From Pleurodeles waltl (taxonomy: Eukaryota; Chordata; Amphibia; Caudata; Salamandridae): DNA of 64,000 nt. This document shows positions 1 through 11,224 of the stretch, piece after piece (the first letter of the stretch is position 1; each line of letters opens with the position of its first letter). The DNA lies in the NCBI RefSeq assembly GCF_031143425.1, contig NW_027150031.1:1-64000 (forward strand), read 5' to 3'. The position numbers and the translations under genes are program-made. The notes beneath the pieces are model-generated. The model was not told the origin of the DNA, ran no database searches, and saw nothing but the letters and a program-made list of their open reading frames with translations.

Positions 1-530
1 GTTGTGACATCAGCTGGGAAATTGTGCTGTTCTGTATTACAAAGGAATCATGGGCTGAACCTGGGAACCGGGCACAGACATTTGTGATGTACAGATCTGA
101 TCAGCAGACACTTTGCACATTGATAGAATGGAAGTGCTTCCTGCTGCAGTAGATTTGTTCACTGGCATGCAGCCGCACCAAGGAAATATGCGTATCATCA
201 ATGGCTCCCACCACATGTGGGAGGCGACCAAAACCATAGAAGTCAGCCTTCACAGTGGCTAAATCCTCATGTCTGGGGAACAAGATATAGCTGTCAATTT
301 GTTTCATCATTGCTGATAGCACATTTCTTAACATACCACTGAACATAGGTAATGACATAGCACCAGATATGGCCACTGTATATTGGAAGGACAGGGTGGC
401 CAAGAAGTGTAATACTGCCAAGCGTCTCACAATGAGTGATATGCATGTTGGATTTGTGTTTTCGAGCATCATATCTGGCTCCAAATGACGACATAAATCC
501 ACAACAGTTTGCCCATTCAGATGGAACTGT
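1..530 (-). pseudogene. Harbinger (HARBI1-like) transposase fragment
   Basis: Remnant of a DDE transposase of the PIF/Harbinger superfamily. The stretch from about 502 down to 101 aligns by eye with the fuller transposase at 7744-8758: both have the LCxxLEPD segment, the VLHFLA segment, the MFSxxLxxVLSA segment and a GAID(D/G)TH motif carrying the first catalytic aspartate. After about position 101 the frame breaks, and the matching part (QICTSQ...VPGS) continues in another frame to the window edge. The later catalytic D and E would lie outside the window. It is a different, more diverged copy than the one at 7744. No terminal repeat is visible here. Confidence 0.8.
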
Positions 531-2232
531 TTGATGATGTGACACTCTTACATGGTTTGAAGGTCTGCCAATGGACAGTACACTGGAGCTTGTCACCGCC
601 TCTAACTCCCAGGCTACCTATTTGTGAAATCATATGAGTTGGAGCATTAGTCACTGTGTTCACACCAACATACATGATCAATAAGACCAAAATCATGTGA
701 CAAAGCATTACTGACTGGAAACACATTACACCCATTACTAATCAAAGCTGTCTACTACTCAAGGGGTAAATGTGCCCCCCTGGTTGACTACACATGTGTC
801 TACAACATGGATTTGGGCATTACCCAACTATCTGCTCCTCATGTCCCCCTCGAAATGTAACAGTCTGTTTTGACTGCCAAAAATACCGTCAGCAGCAGTG
901 AACAGTGCATCGCCGTAATAGGCGATTATCAGGCTCTTGACTAGTAAAAGGTTTTCACCATTCAAACAAGGGTTCCGTGAAGTGTGGGGAGGTGAACTAA
1001 TTCTAGCAGTCCATGCTCATGCAGTATACCCCTTTGAAAACAATTACACATAGCTGACGTTTGATCTTCTAAATCCAAATAGTAGGCATTTTCATGACTT
1101 TGAAGGTGCCACTTCTTCTGCTGAATATGAGCCTTATCAAAAGTCAGAAATACCAGCTGTACAGTAGGAGGGTTAAATAAAGGAGTTATCAAATCCTGGA
1201 ACAAACAACTTTGTAACAGGCCTTTCACTGTCACCTTGTTTCTTTCTATCTGTACCTGTTGCATTCCCTCCGTTTCCCTTTATTTCCATTTACCCACTGC
1301 TATCCCTTTTTTATTTTCTTGCTTCTCTCACTTTGCATCTTAACCCTGGTCCATTATCATTCCTCCCCTTTATAGTCATGTATTCTTTCTCTTTATAATT
1401 TCAATTTTTGCTGTTGAATGTGGGCCTTCCTCTCCCACAATTGGTGCACTTAAGTGGTACTTATGTAAGTACAATTACCTCCTCACCCATTTCCTTGCTC
1501 CAGGGATTACTCTATGATATATACACATCTGCTCTGAAAGACACCATATCGTCTTACTTTCATCTTTGATTTCCTAAGGTAAAGGCCACTTGTCCCCACA
1601 AGAGATCCAATGCCAGTCCTTAAGACACAAGGGGTTTCATAGTCTATTCTCTTTTAAAGTATTTAATCATGTTTTCAGAGCTTGATGTTCTTTTGCGAGA
1701 TAGAGATCATTAAGGAATTGGATTGAAGTACTTTTTTTCTTCTCCCTGTCCTCTGCAGCTTGGTAATGGTGGGAGATATCTACCCATATAAGTAGTCTCT
1801 GTGGGGCAAGGTAAAAACATGCAGTTGCCAGATGACAGCTTCAGGCACTGCAGGGTAGGCTTTGCATTGCTGTAACATCTCACATTGATTACTGTTTTAG
1901 ATGATGAGAACTATAAAGCCGAGAATGCAGTGCAAATCTGATGTTCAGGATGGCAGGAGAAACAAATTGGGCAATGCAAGCTAGCTGGACGTGCCTTCCA
2001 GAAGAGTTAAGGACGAACCAAGAGGGAATAAGTGGACCCACGTGAAGTGTTGAGCTGTGTCTGAGTCCTCTTCGGTTTGTTTTTATTTAGGAGTTTGAAA
2101 TCAGCCTGAAGGGGGCTTTTCAGGATGAACAAGGTTTAAGAAAATAAGGATGTTACAAGAATATATATGTTTTGGCTATTACGCAATTGAGCCTGATGAG
2201 TTAAGCTATTTTTCCATGAAAGATTTGATCAC
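531..2232. other. no gene recognised
   Basis: About 1.7 kb of AT-rich sequence. I see no long conserved reading frame, RNA gene or clear repeat. Short open frames here lack recognisable motifs. The first part may still belong to the decayed Harbinger copy at 1-530. Confidence 0.5.
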
Positions 2233-2235
2233 ATA

Positions 2236-2290
2236 GGTGGTCATTACAACCCTGGCGGACGGTGTAAAAGGTGCGGTAATACCGCAAACA
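2236..2290 (+). repeat. left terminal inverted repeat of the Harbinger element
   Basis: It starts GGTGGTCATTACAACCCTGG and runs into GGCGGT/ACCGCC-type short inverted motifs. It pairs with the right end at 17230-17284. The preceding ATA matches the ATA after the right end. Confidence 0.85.
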
Positions 2291-3122
2291 GGCCGGCGGA
2301 CAAAAAAAGGGAATTATGACCCTGGCGGAAACCGCCAACAAAGACAGCCACTTTAACACACTGCCCGCCACGGCGGTACAGACAAGCAGCGCGGCGGTTA
2401 CCGCCAACAAACAGGCGGAAGACAATGTACTGCCCACACCATTACAACCCGCCAATCCGCCACCTTTTCCGGGGCGGATTCACCGTGGATAAAAACACGG
2501 CGGAAACAGCTTTTGCTATGGGAAAACGCTCACCTGAACACATCCCACGAGGAACGACGACTCCATGGACCCGGAACTCCAAATACTACCTGCCCTTGTC
2601 TTTCTGCTCCTTTACGACCAACAGCGACGTAGGCGCAGAAGATACCGGTGAGTACTGCATCTACGACACGGGGGAGGGGGGAGGCAAAAGTTAGGGGGAC
2701 ACCCACCAAACACCCCCACCCTCGCACATTACAACATACACACCAATGCAGTCAAACATATCACATTAACAACTCACAATCCCCCCGGAAGAATGCAAAG
2801 ACAAAGCGAATTTCGGTCAAACTTTGTAATGTGCCAATATACATGTCATACAAAAATATACAGATATATATCTCTAAATCACTCATAATTAAATATACAA
2901 TACAAGAAGTAGTGCAGATATGTACACAACAATGTCCGTGCACCAACAGTCCAAAAATGCATGGGCGAGGCCCACAATAGATACCTGACCAAAATCCGAG
3001 AGAACACTGCCAGGGCATCAGATAGAAACACTACAGGCACCTCAGGGGGAAAGGAAGGGGGGGCACCTCAGCCACATGAATGCGAAGCCAGATCCACGAC
3101 GGGGCTCCATGCCCATTGATGT
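2291..3122. other. non-coding left arm of the Harbinger element
   Basis: Contains many GGCGG/CCGCC inverted motifs up to about 2510, then GC-poor sequence with no recognised gene. The inverted motifs could form sub-terminal hairpins or transposase binding sites (inference). Confidence 0.5.
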
Positions 3123-3350
3123 ATCCTGGGGAGTGCAAAGCCACAGTCTCTCAAGTCACTACAGTGGGTGGTTTGCCCACTGTGCCATCCTGGGGAGTGC
3201 AAAGCCACAGTCTCTCAAGTCACTACAGTGGGTGGTTTGCCCACTGTGCCATCCTGGGGAGTGCAAAGCCACAGTCTCTCAAGTCACTACAGTGGGTGGT
3301 TTGCCCACTGTGCCATCCTGGGGAGTGCAAAGCCACAGTCTCTCAAGTAG
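3123..3350. repeat. 64-bp tandem repeat, about 3.6 copies
   Basis: The string ATCCTGGGGAGTGC recurs at 3123, 3187, 3251 and 3315, a constant 64-bp step. The copies are almost identical. Because 64 is not a multiple of three, the array gives overlapping open frames in all three phases that are not real genes. Confidence 0.95.
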
Positions 3351-3489
3351 ATGCAGGTCTCCACTGGTTCTGGAGGGGGACTAGTGCCCAGACTGGATGA
3401 GTCTCCCTGTGAAAGTTCCTGTCCTGTCACTGTCCCAGCTGCACATGGGATAAGGATGCCTGATGTGGCGGTTCATTCATTCCTACACA

Positions 3490-4010
3490 GTCTTTGCCCT
3501 GTTCAGCGGTGCTTTGCCATGGCGGTCTTTGCCCTGTTCAGCGGTGCTTTGCCATGGCGGTTCAGGACTGTTCAGCGGTGCTTTGCCATGGCGGTTCAGG
3601 ACTGTTCAGCGGTGCTTTGCCATGGCGGTCTTTGCCCTGTTCAGTGATGCTTTGCCATGGCAGTCTTTGCCCTGTTCAGCGGTGCTTTGCCATGGCGATT
3701 CAGGACTGTTCAGCGGTGCTTTGCCATGGAGGTCTTTGACCAGTTCAGCGGTGCTTTGACATGGCCGTTCAGGACTGTTCAGCGATGCTTTGACATGGCG
3801 GTCTTTGCCTTGTTCAGCGGTGCTTTGCCATGGTGGTTCAGGACTGTTCAGCGGTGCTTTGCCATGGCGGTCTTTGCCCTGTTCAGAGGTGCTTTGCCAT
3901 GGCGGTTCAGGACTGTTCAGCGGTGCTTTGCCATGGGGGTCTTTGCCCTGTTCAGCGGTGCTTTGCCATGGCGGTTCAGGACTGTTCAGCGGTGCTTTGA
4001 CATGGCGGTT
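3490..4010. repeat. 34/35-bp minisatellite, 15 copies
   Basis: Fifteen units built on TTCAGCGGTGCTTTGCCATG. Two unit types, one ending in a GTCTTTGCCCTG-like tail (35 bp) and one in a GTTCAGGACTG-like tail (34 bp), mostly alternate. This suggests a roughly 69-bp higher-order unit. Each unit contains CCATGG. Confidence 0.95.
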
Positions 4011-4020
4011 CTGATACTGA

Positions 4021-4178
4021 CATTGGTGTGTGGCATGACGATATCCACACTGGACATTGGTGTGTGGCATGACGATCTCCACACTGGACATTGGTGTGTA
4101 GCATGACGATCTCCATACTGGACATTGGTGTGTGGCATGACGATCTCCACACTGGACATTGGTGTGTGGCATGACGTT
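4021..4178. repeat. 34-bp tandem repeat, about 4.6 copies
   Basis: CATTGGTGTGTGGCATGACG recurs at 4021, 4055, 4089, 4123 and 4157, a constant 34-bp step with few mismatches. It lies directly between the 34/35-bp and 54-bp arrays but has an unrelated unit sequence. Confidence 0.95.
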
Positions 4179-4181
4179 CCA

Positions 4182-7100
4182 TCATTGGCCAGCGGGGCTG
4201 TGGCATCCTGTCCCCTCCTGGGCTGTGACTCCGGCGGTAGTCTCCTGACCAGTAACGATACTTGGGCCCTCCTGGGCTGTGACTCCGGCGGTGGTCTCCT
4301 GACCAGTAACAATACTTGGGCCCTCCTGGGCTGTGACTCCGGTGGTGGTCTCCTTTGGGCCCTCCTGGGCACTGACTCCGGCGGTGGTCTCCTGACCAGT
4401 GACGATACTTGGGCCCTCCTGGGCTGTGACTCTGGCGGTGGTCTCTGGACCAGTGACGATACTTGGGCCCTCCTGGGCACTGACTCCGGCGGTGGTCTCC
4501 TGACCAGTAACGATACTTGGGCCCTCCTGGGCTGTGACTCCGGCGGTGGTCTCCTGACCAGTAACGATACTTGGGCCCTCCTGGGCACTGACTCTGGCGG
4601 TGGTCTCCTGACCAGTAACAATACTTGGGCCCTCCTGGGCACTGACTCTGGCCGTGGTCTCTGGACCAGTGACGATACTTGGGCCCTCCTGGGCACTGAC
4701 TCCGGCGGTGGTCTCCTGACCAGTAACGATACTTGGGCCCTCCTGGGCACTGACTCTGGCGGTGGTCTCCTGACCAGTGACGATACTTGGGCCCTCCTGG
4801 GCTGTGACTCTGGCGGTGGTCTCTGGACCAGGGATGACGGTGCTGGCGGTTGTGTCTGGACCGCCGGAAATGATGGAGCACTTCTCCGCCGTGACACTCA
4901 CAACAGGGTGGGGAGACTTCCTCTGGACCTTCCCCACCTTTTTTGGAGTTACAGCTGACTCACCAATTGCCTTCGATCCCATTTCACTTGTTGTCCCACC
5001 AGGAGACTTGACACGGTACCGTCGTCCTCTCTCCAATTTCAGAGCCTTTACAGGAGGTGGGCTGCCAGTGCCTTGGCTCCGGGTCCTACTGCCTGCCCTG
5101 GTGGACGGTGCACTCCAAAAACCTGGAACACGCACCACTGGTACTGGAGGCTTTTTGGCTGAGGCGCTATGACGGGACTGATGAATTGGGGGGGGGCAAA
5201 AAGGTCAATTTGACATAGGGACAGTTTCTGACGGACACTGGGATGGGTAGCTGGAGGGAGTCTGGGAGTGGAGGTGGTTGTAGGAGGTGTCACTTTAGGT
5301 GTTTTGGGTGCAGGTGCAGGTACTGGAGGCTGTCGTGAGGTGGATGGATGTTGGGTGAGTGATTGCCGGCGTTTGGGTACTTTGGGAGGGGGCGTCACAG
5401 GCACACTGGGAGAGGACACAGGGGACGTGTAAATGGAGGTGGTGAGTGCAGGTGAGCAGCTTGTGGTGGTGGGTGTCCTGGTGCGAGTCCTAGTGCCTGT
5501 AGATGTGGTGCATGCAGGTGTGTGTGTAGACGAGACTGGGAGGGAGGAGGGAGAAGAGGAGGAGGGGGACACAGTGGAGACAGTGGATGTTGCTGTGTCT
5601 GTATGTGGGTGAGGCCTGCGTGAGTGCCTGTGGTGTGTGTGGTGCCTATGTTTGCTTGAGCTACTTGTGTGTGTTGACTTGTGTGCATGCTGGTCTGTAG
5701 GTGTGCTTGGGATGGGCTGGGGTACAGGGGATTGGGTCTGGGTGGAGGAAGTTGGAGGGGGGAGGCTGGACACAGGGACAATGGCTGTCATCAGTGCTGA
5801 GGCCAGAGATTGCAGTGTATGCTGAAGGGCAGCCTGACCAGAATGAATGCCCTCCAGGAATGCATTACCGTGTTGCAACTCTCGTTCTACACCCAGGATG
5901 GCATTCACAATAGTAGACTGCCCAACAGTGAGTGACCTGAGGAGGTCAATGGCCTCCTCACTGAGGGCAGCAGGGGTGACTGGGGCAGGGCCTGAGGTGC
6001 GTGGGGCGAAGGTGATGCCCACCCTCCTGGATGAGCGGGCACGGGGCGAACGCTGAGGGGCTGCTGGGAGGGCGGTGCTGGTAGGGGAGGTGGCGGCTGT
6101 ACCTGTAGAAGTAGGGCGCATAGATGGTGCCGCCATCGGCGGATGAGTCTGTGTCGCTGGTTGGTGATCCGGTGGCCGACGTGAAGCTCCCCTCGCCCTC
6201 CGTCCCACTGGTGCATTCAGAGTCTGTGGTGTGGCCCTCCATGGCCATGTGGGATGCAGCTCCCTCGTGCTCCGGTGCCACTGTACCTCCGCCTGATGAT
6301 GCTGATGTACAAAAGGACAGGGAGAGCAGGAAAAGGGGGGGGGGAGACAGAAGAAAGAGAGTTTCAGTGCATGGCATACCGCTACCGTTGGCGGACAAGA
6401 CAGACGCAGCAGCCCCATGCATAACGCCGTGCTCCTGGCCTCTGCACATGCAATTTCTGGGATATGGCCTACATGGCAATGGTGGAAATCTGCGCACATG
6501 GATGCCACAGGGGCAACTATACCTCAACTTGCCACTCTTCTGAGGTGGGGTAGAGTGCCACATGGCCTACATTACGGAGGGGCCTTGCCTACCTAACTCG
6601 CCCTGGCCTAGGGACCCACACAGCCCACCTCCCCCACCCAGACCCCTCCACTGCACGCAAAGTCCGCAGAATGAGAGTGTACTCACCCCCTTGTGTCTGC
6701 TGTGATGTCCTTAAGCGCCCATCCAACTCCGGGTAGGCCACCGCCAGGATCCGGAACATCAGGGGGGTCATGGTGCGACGGGCACCCCTCCCACGTTGGA
6801 AGGCCATCCCCAGCTGAGCCTCCGCCGTCTTCTTGCTGCAGCGGCGAATGTCCTCCCATCTCTTCCAGCAGTGGGTGCCTCGTCTCTGGTGGGCCCCCAG
6901 GGTCCGGACCTCCTTGGCGATGGCACGCCAAATGTCCCTCTTCTGGTGGGCGCTGACCTACATGACATGCACAAGGGAAGAGGAACAGTCATTACCAACT
7001 GCACCATCAATGTGAGTGGCCCCCTCCATACTCTGACCATGTGGCCCTTTTATTCCCATGCTTTACTGTAGTATAAACTCTGCTCCCTTCCCTCTTCCAC

Positions 7101-7267
7101 CCAGCCCTGTCCACCCAGGCCTAGCCCATACAACATGCTCCCTGTGTACTAACCTGTTGGTCTGGAGGACCGTGGAGTAGCATGTACTGGGGGAGGACCC
7201 CGTCCACAAGTTTCTCCAACTCCTGTGCAGTGAAGGCAGGGGCCCTTTCCCCAGACGCAGCAGCCAT
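4182..7267 (-). pseudogene. Harbinger Myb/SANT-like accessory gene A (three exons, frameshifted)
   Basis: Harbinger elements usually encode a second, Myb/SANT-type DNA-binding protein that helps the transposase enter the nucleus and bind the ends. Predicted exons: 7267-7154 (ATG to a CAG/GTTAGT donor), 6957-6687 (TAG acceptor, GTGAGT donor) and 6301 onward (CAG acceptor), joining in phase. Exons 1 and 2 give a trihelical SANT-like domain: AFTAQELEKLVDGVL, then KRDIWRAIAKEV, then THCWKRWEDIRR. Exon 3 holds an acidic Ser/Thr stretch, a coiled-coil-like segment near 5880-5950, and a Pro/Ser/Thr-rich tail that ends in the 54-bp repeats and stops at 4182. Two frame changes break it: one around 6060-6130 and one at the nine-G run 5188-5196. 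It is divergent to the transposase gene. The exon structure is inferred from splice motifs only. Confidence 0.72.
4212..4845 (-). repeat. 54-bp coding minisatellite, about 12 copies
   Basis: The unit is 54 bp, which is 18 codons. On the minus strand it reads in frame as repeats of the type QEGPSIVTGQETTAGVSA. Units differ at a few positions (VS/VT, GQ/GP, AG/AR) and one unit near 4340 is shortened. The array is the 3' end of the Myb-like gene at 4182-7267. It stays open throughout, so its growth has kept the reading frame. Confidence 0.9.
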
Positions 7268-7743
7268 CGTCGCTTCCAGACCGAGGTCACAGCAGCACTA
7301 GCAGTGTAGGTCCTCTCCTGTCGAAGGTCAGGTATCTAGTGATTGAACAGATAGAAAATGGCGGTGACGTCCGCGGCGGTGACGTCCGCGGCCGGGCGCA
7401 TCATCACCGCCGGCGCACCTATTCATTGGCTCCTGGGACCCATAGGGTCCAATGTTAACCAATGCAGCATTGCCCCGCGGTCTACGACCGCCTACCGCGA
7501 CGGTGTGCAACGCCAGCGCTGTTACCCCACAATCCCATTGTCCCAGTTTAGGCAGCCGCCATTTCAGGGGCCCACATGGATTCATTTTCAACTGCGTCAC
7601 ACATACCGAGGCCTACACTCAACACACATCCAGGAAGGGTTTATTGTCTGGTGTAGTCTTGTGTGTGACTGTGGGTACATACCTGGAGGAATAGTGACTG
7701 TTTCTTCGCTGTTGTCCTTCTTAGGCACCGTCAGCTGGGACAT
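7268..7743. promoter_or_regulatory. divergent promoter region between Myb gene A and transposase
   Basis: The 476 bp between the two head-to-head start codons. It contains a duplicated GCGGTGACGTCCGCG block with TGACGTCC at 7365-7372 and 7380-7387, which resembles CRE sites for CREB/ATF. It also has CCAAT-box matches in both directions (ATTGG near 7425, CCAAT near 7457) and no obvious TATA box. Use as a bidirectional promoter is inference from gene layout. Confidence 0.45.
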
Positions 7744-8758
7744 ATGAGACGATGGCGGAATCCTCCGGTGTACCGACAGCTGGTTGACCTGTTGACAATG
7801 GAAGAGAGACATTTAATCGTCACCTACAGGTTGGACCGTGCCACAATCCAGCAACTATGTACCCAGTTGGAGCCAGACCTGATGTCACCAATCCGCCATC
7901 CGACTGGAATCCCCCCTGACGTGCAGGTGCTGTCAGTGCTCCATTTCCTTGCAAGTGGGTCTTTTCAGACAACAGTGGCCATGGCATCAGGGATGTCCCA
8001 GCCTATGTTTTCCAACGTGTTGTCCAGAGTGTTGTCTGCCCTGCTGAAACACGTAAGGAGATACATCATTTTCCCTGAGGTGGAGGATTTGCCTACAGTG
8101 AAAGGTGACTTCTGTGCCCTTGGACATATCCCCAACGTCATAGGTGCCATTGATGGGACCCATGTAGTTCTGGTCCCCCCGCAGGAGTGAACAGGTGTAC
8201 AGGAACAGGAAGAGTTATCATTCGATGAATGTCCAGATGGTCTGTTTGGCAGACCAGTACATCTCGCAGGTAAATGCTATGTTCCCTGGCTCTGTGCATG
8301 ACGCCTACATCCTGCGCAATAGCAGCATCCCTTATATGATGGGTCAACTCTAGAGGCACTGTGTATGGCTATTGGGGGACTCTGGTTACCCCAACCTTTC
8401 CTGGCTATTGACCCCAGTGAGGAATCCCAGGACCAGGGCAGAGGAACGCTACAATGAGGCACATGGGCGGACTAGGAGGGTTATCGAACGCACCTTCGGC
8501 CTCCTGAAGGCCAGGTTCAGGTGCCTACATATGACAGGTGGGTCCCTATTCTACTCACCGAAGAAGGTGTGCGACATCATCATCGCCTGCTCCATGCTCC
8601 ATAATTTGGCATTGCGATGCCAGGTGCCTTTTCTACAGGAGGATGATCCAGATGACGGTGTTGTAGCAGCTGTGGAGCCTGTGGACAGTGATGAGGATGA
8701 AGCTGAGGAAGAAGAAAACGACAACAGGGAGTCAGTCATACAGCAATATTTCCAGTGA
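7744..8758 (+). pseudogene. Harbinger transposase (HARBI1-like), one frameshift and one stop
   Basis: DDE-type transposase (DDE_Tnp_4 family) that would cut and rejoin the Harbinger ends. Starting at ATG 7744 the total is about 338 codons, close to HARBI1-type length. All three catalytic residues are visible: D in GAIDGTH (about 8150), D in GDSGYP (about 8380) and E in [10 protein letters not shown] (about 8490). The gene is broken by a frame change near 8175-8186, where the first frame stops at 8188-8190 and the correct one continues from about 8183. It also has an in-frame TAG at 8351-8353. The C-terminus is acidic (Asp/Glu run) and ends at 8756-8758. So few lesions suggest fairly recent inactivation. 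Confidence 0.9.
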
Positions 8759-9230
8759 AACTCAGGTGAGTACATTTTCAGGTTTAACATTACATTAACT
8801 TTCACACGTCTACCTCTATCCTGTACCGACATTTCACTCACTATTTGTTAACTGAGTTGTCCCCTTCCATTTCAGTTTCACAAATGTGGTAACCTACGTG
8901 TCAACTGCTTGCATCCTTGAAGGGCTTGTGATGTGTGACATTGGTATGTAAGCCTTCCAATGGGTAACCCATTATGACACTGTAATTGATAATACAAAAT
9001 TACAAACATAGACTGACTTCAGTTTTTTTAGAGTTTCAAGGGTGTTTTTTTAAGTGCTAAAAAATGAAGGGGGGTTGTAAAATGGTGATGGTGGAGGAAT
9101 GTCCATGGCAGAGTCCAGTCTATTAGTCTCACAGGTACATTGCACATCTGGCCATTGGAAGTGGAGCTGGGGCAGTTCCGGTTTGGACAGGGTAACAAAG
9201 TGGGACAGTGGGGGGACAATCAGGGTGGTC
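8759..9230. other. spacer between convergent transposase and Myb gene B
   Basis: AT-rich 470-bp stretch between the 3' ends of two convergent genes. No gene recognised. It must carry the 3' ends of both transcripts, but I see no unambiguous poly(A) signal for either. Confidence 0.4.
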
Positions 9231-10435
9231 TTATTTCCTGGCGGGGGTCTTGCCATCTTGCTCTGTCCTGTTCCTGGATCTCAGGGCCCGCTTGCGTGGT
9301 GGTTGTCCGTCTGCAGGGGATGGGGTGCTGGTGTGGTGGTCCTGTGGCGGGGCGTCCTGTCCACTAGCGCCGGCGGAGGTGGTGGGCAGTTCATCGTTGT
9401 GGCTAGTGTCAGGGGCCCCTTGGAGTGCCACGGTGTCCCTCAAGGTCTTTTGAATGTCCGTCAGCACCCCTACGATGGTGCCCAGGGCGGAGCCGATGGT
9501 CCTAAGCTCCTCCCTGAACCCCAAATAAAGCTCCTCCTGCAGATGCAGGGTCTCCTGCAACTTGTCCAGGACCGTCGCCATCATCTCCTGGGAGTGGTGG
9601 TATGCTCCCATGATGGAGGAGAGGGCCTCGTGGAGAGTTGGTTCCCTTGGCCCGTCCTCCCTCTGTCGCACAGCAGCCCTCCCAGTTCTCCTATGTTCCT
9701 GTGCCTCCGTCCCCTGGACCGTGTGCCCACTACCACTGCCCCCAGGTCCCTGTTGTTTTTGGGGTGGTGGGTTAGCCTGGGTGCCCTGTAGTGGTGGACA
9801 CACCGCTGATTGACCTGTCCTGGGTAGGGAGGTTTGGGCCCGCTGGGTGGGTGCTGTGCTGGTGTTACCAGAGGGTGGAAGTTAGGTGTTGGGCTGTGGC
9901 TGGGCAAGGGGAACCGACTGTCCGGAGGCCCACGATGGTCCGGGCTGGTCATCAAGATCCAGTAGGGCAGAGCTGCTCTCGTCACTGTGGGCCTCTTCTG
10001 GGGGTGGAGTGGTGTTGTCTGGACCCTCTGGTGTGGTGACGTTCCTTCGGGTTCCTGCGGGGGTATAAGCACATGATTATTGCATGTGTGTGTTTCATGG
10101 TGTGCAATGGTTGGGTGTGCGTGAACCCCAGTGCAGGCATTCCTCTGTGGGGGCTTGTGTGCTGATGGTTGGGGGTGTTCTGGGTATGTGCAGTGGGCAT
10201 GCTTTAGTGATGGGTGTCCATGCTTAGTTGTGTCATGCAGGTCTTGGGGCTGGGATGTGTAGTTGGTGTTATGGGTACATTAGTGAGGAGTTTGGGTGAT
10301 AGGGGTGGGTCTGAGGGTGTGGGTGTGTGATAGCATGCAGGTAGGGTGGGGGATATGATAGTGAAGATTTGACTTACCAGTGTCCGTTCCTCCAACGACT
10401 CCTCCGAGGCCCTCAGGATGCAAGATGGACAAGAC

Positions 10436-11224
10436 TGTCACGACTCACGTGCCTCTTGCGCCTGGAATTTGCAGACCGGGTGGCGTGGATCTTCAATGTT
10501 CGGCTTTGGCCCAAAAAGGGGCGACTCTTTCTGGTAGCCACGGTGCTGTAGGCAATGGAGACGCCAAGAACAGACTGTGCCCTTCAGAAAATAGCGCCAG
10601 AGGAAAAAAACCCTTAGAAAAAGGGGAAAAACCTCCAACAGGAAGATTCCTGGAAAAAACAAGAACAAACAAACTGGAATCCAAAAGGAGCAAAAGTCAG
10701 GAAACACAGAATGCTGAAATCCAGAACCTACAGGAGAGGAAATCAGGAGCGAAGACACTAACTGAGCAGAAAGTGTTGCAGCGCAAGGAAATGAAGAAAA
10801 CACAGCCCTTATATACCAAAAGACAGGAAGTGACCCACAGGAAGTAAAAGGACACCATATTAGACAGGGAGAGGTACATAGAACAAAACAGAATAGAAAC
10901 CATAGAGAATAGGGAACAATGAATGCTGGGAAAAGAAAGGTAACCTGGGAAGGGAAGAAGACATAAAAAAAGTACAACAAAAAGACCCAAGAAAGAAGAA
11001 AAGAAAGAGGACAAGAAAGAAGAAAGAAGAACAGGTAAGAGGGGTCAGGAGACCCCAGCAAGGCGGTGGAAACGACAGAGCGAGGCCCCATGCAATGCCT
11101 GGGGCCTCGAAAAGTGCATGAAAGGCTGGGGGCGCGCCGCGTTTTAGAAACGCGCTGTGCGGCCCCAGCCGAACGCCCGGCTTGTGCCGAACATCCGGCT
11201 CGCGCCGCACCACGCGGCGCGACA
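10436..11224 (-). repeat. 3' LTR of the sushi-type element
   Basis: 789 bp. It differs from the 5' LTR by about five substitutions, one A fewer near 11070 and a 14-bp tandem duplication near 10828. TATATAA on the minus strand lies at 10815-10809. The pol reading frame stays open through this whole LTR to its last bases. Confidence 0.92.

Noticed and set aside
3076..3400. Cys/Ser-rich open frames on the plus strand over the 64-bp array
   Set aside because: The repeat length is not a multiple of three, so similar frames appear in all phases. No domain or start context.
3123..4845. CRISPR array
   Set aside because: Units are directly adjacent with no unique spacers, and the sequence is a vertebrate transposon.
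3976..4897. Long Arg/Pro/His-rich open frames over the 34-bp and 54-bp arrays
   Set aside because: They are other-frame shadows of the 54-bp coding repeat and read into an unrelated array.
4125..4958. Gly/Ser-rich plus-strand open frame over the 54-bp array
   Set aside because: Antisense shadow of gene A's repeat tail. No non-repeat domain attached.
9099..9791. Plus-strand open frame of 230 codons
   Set aside because: It lies antisense to exon 2 of gene B and has no recognised motif.
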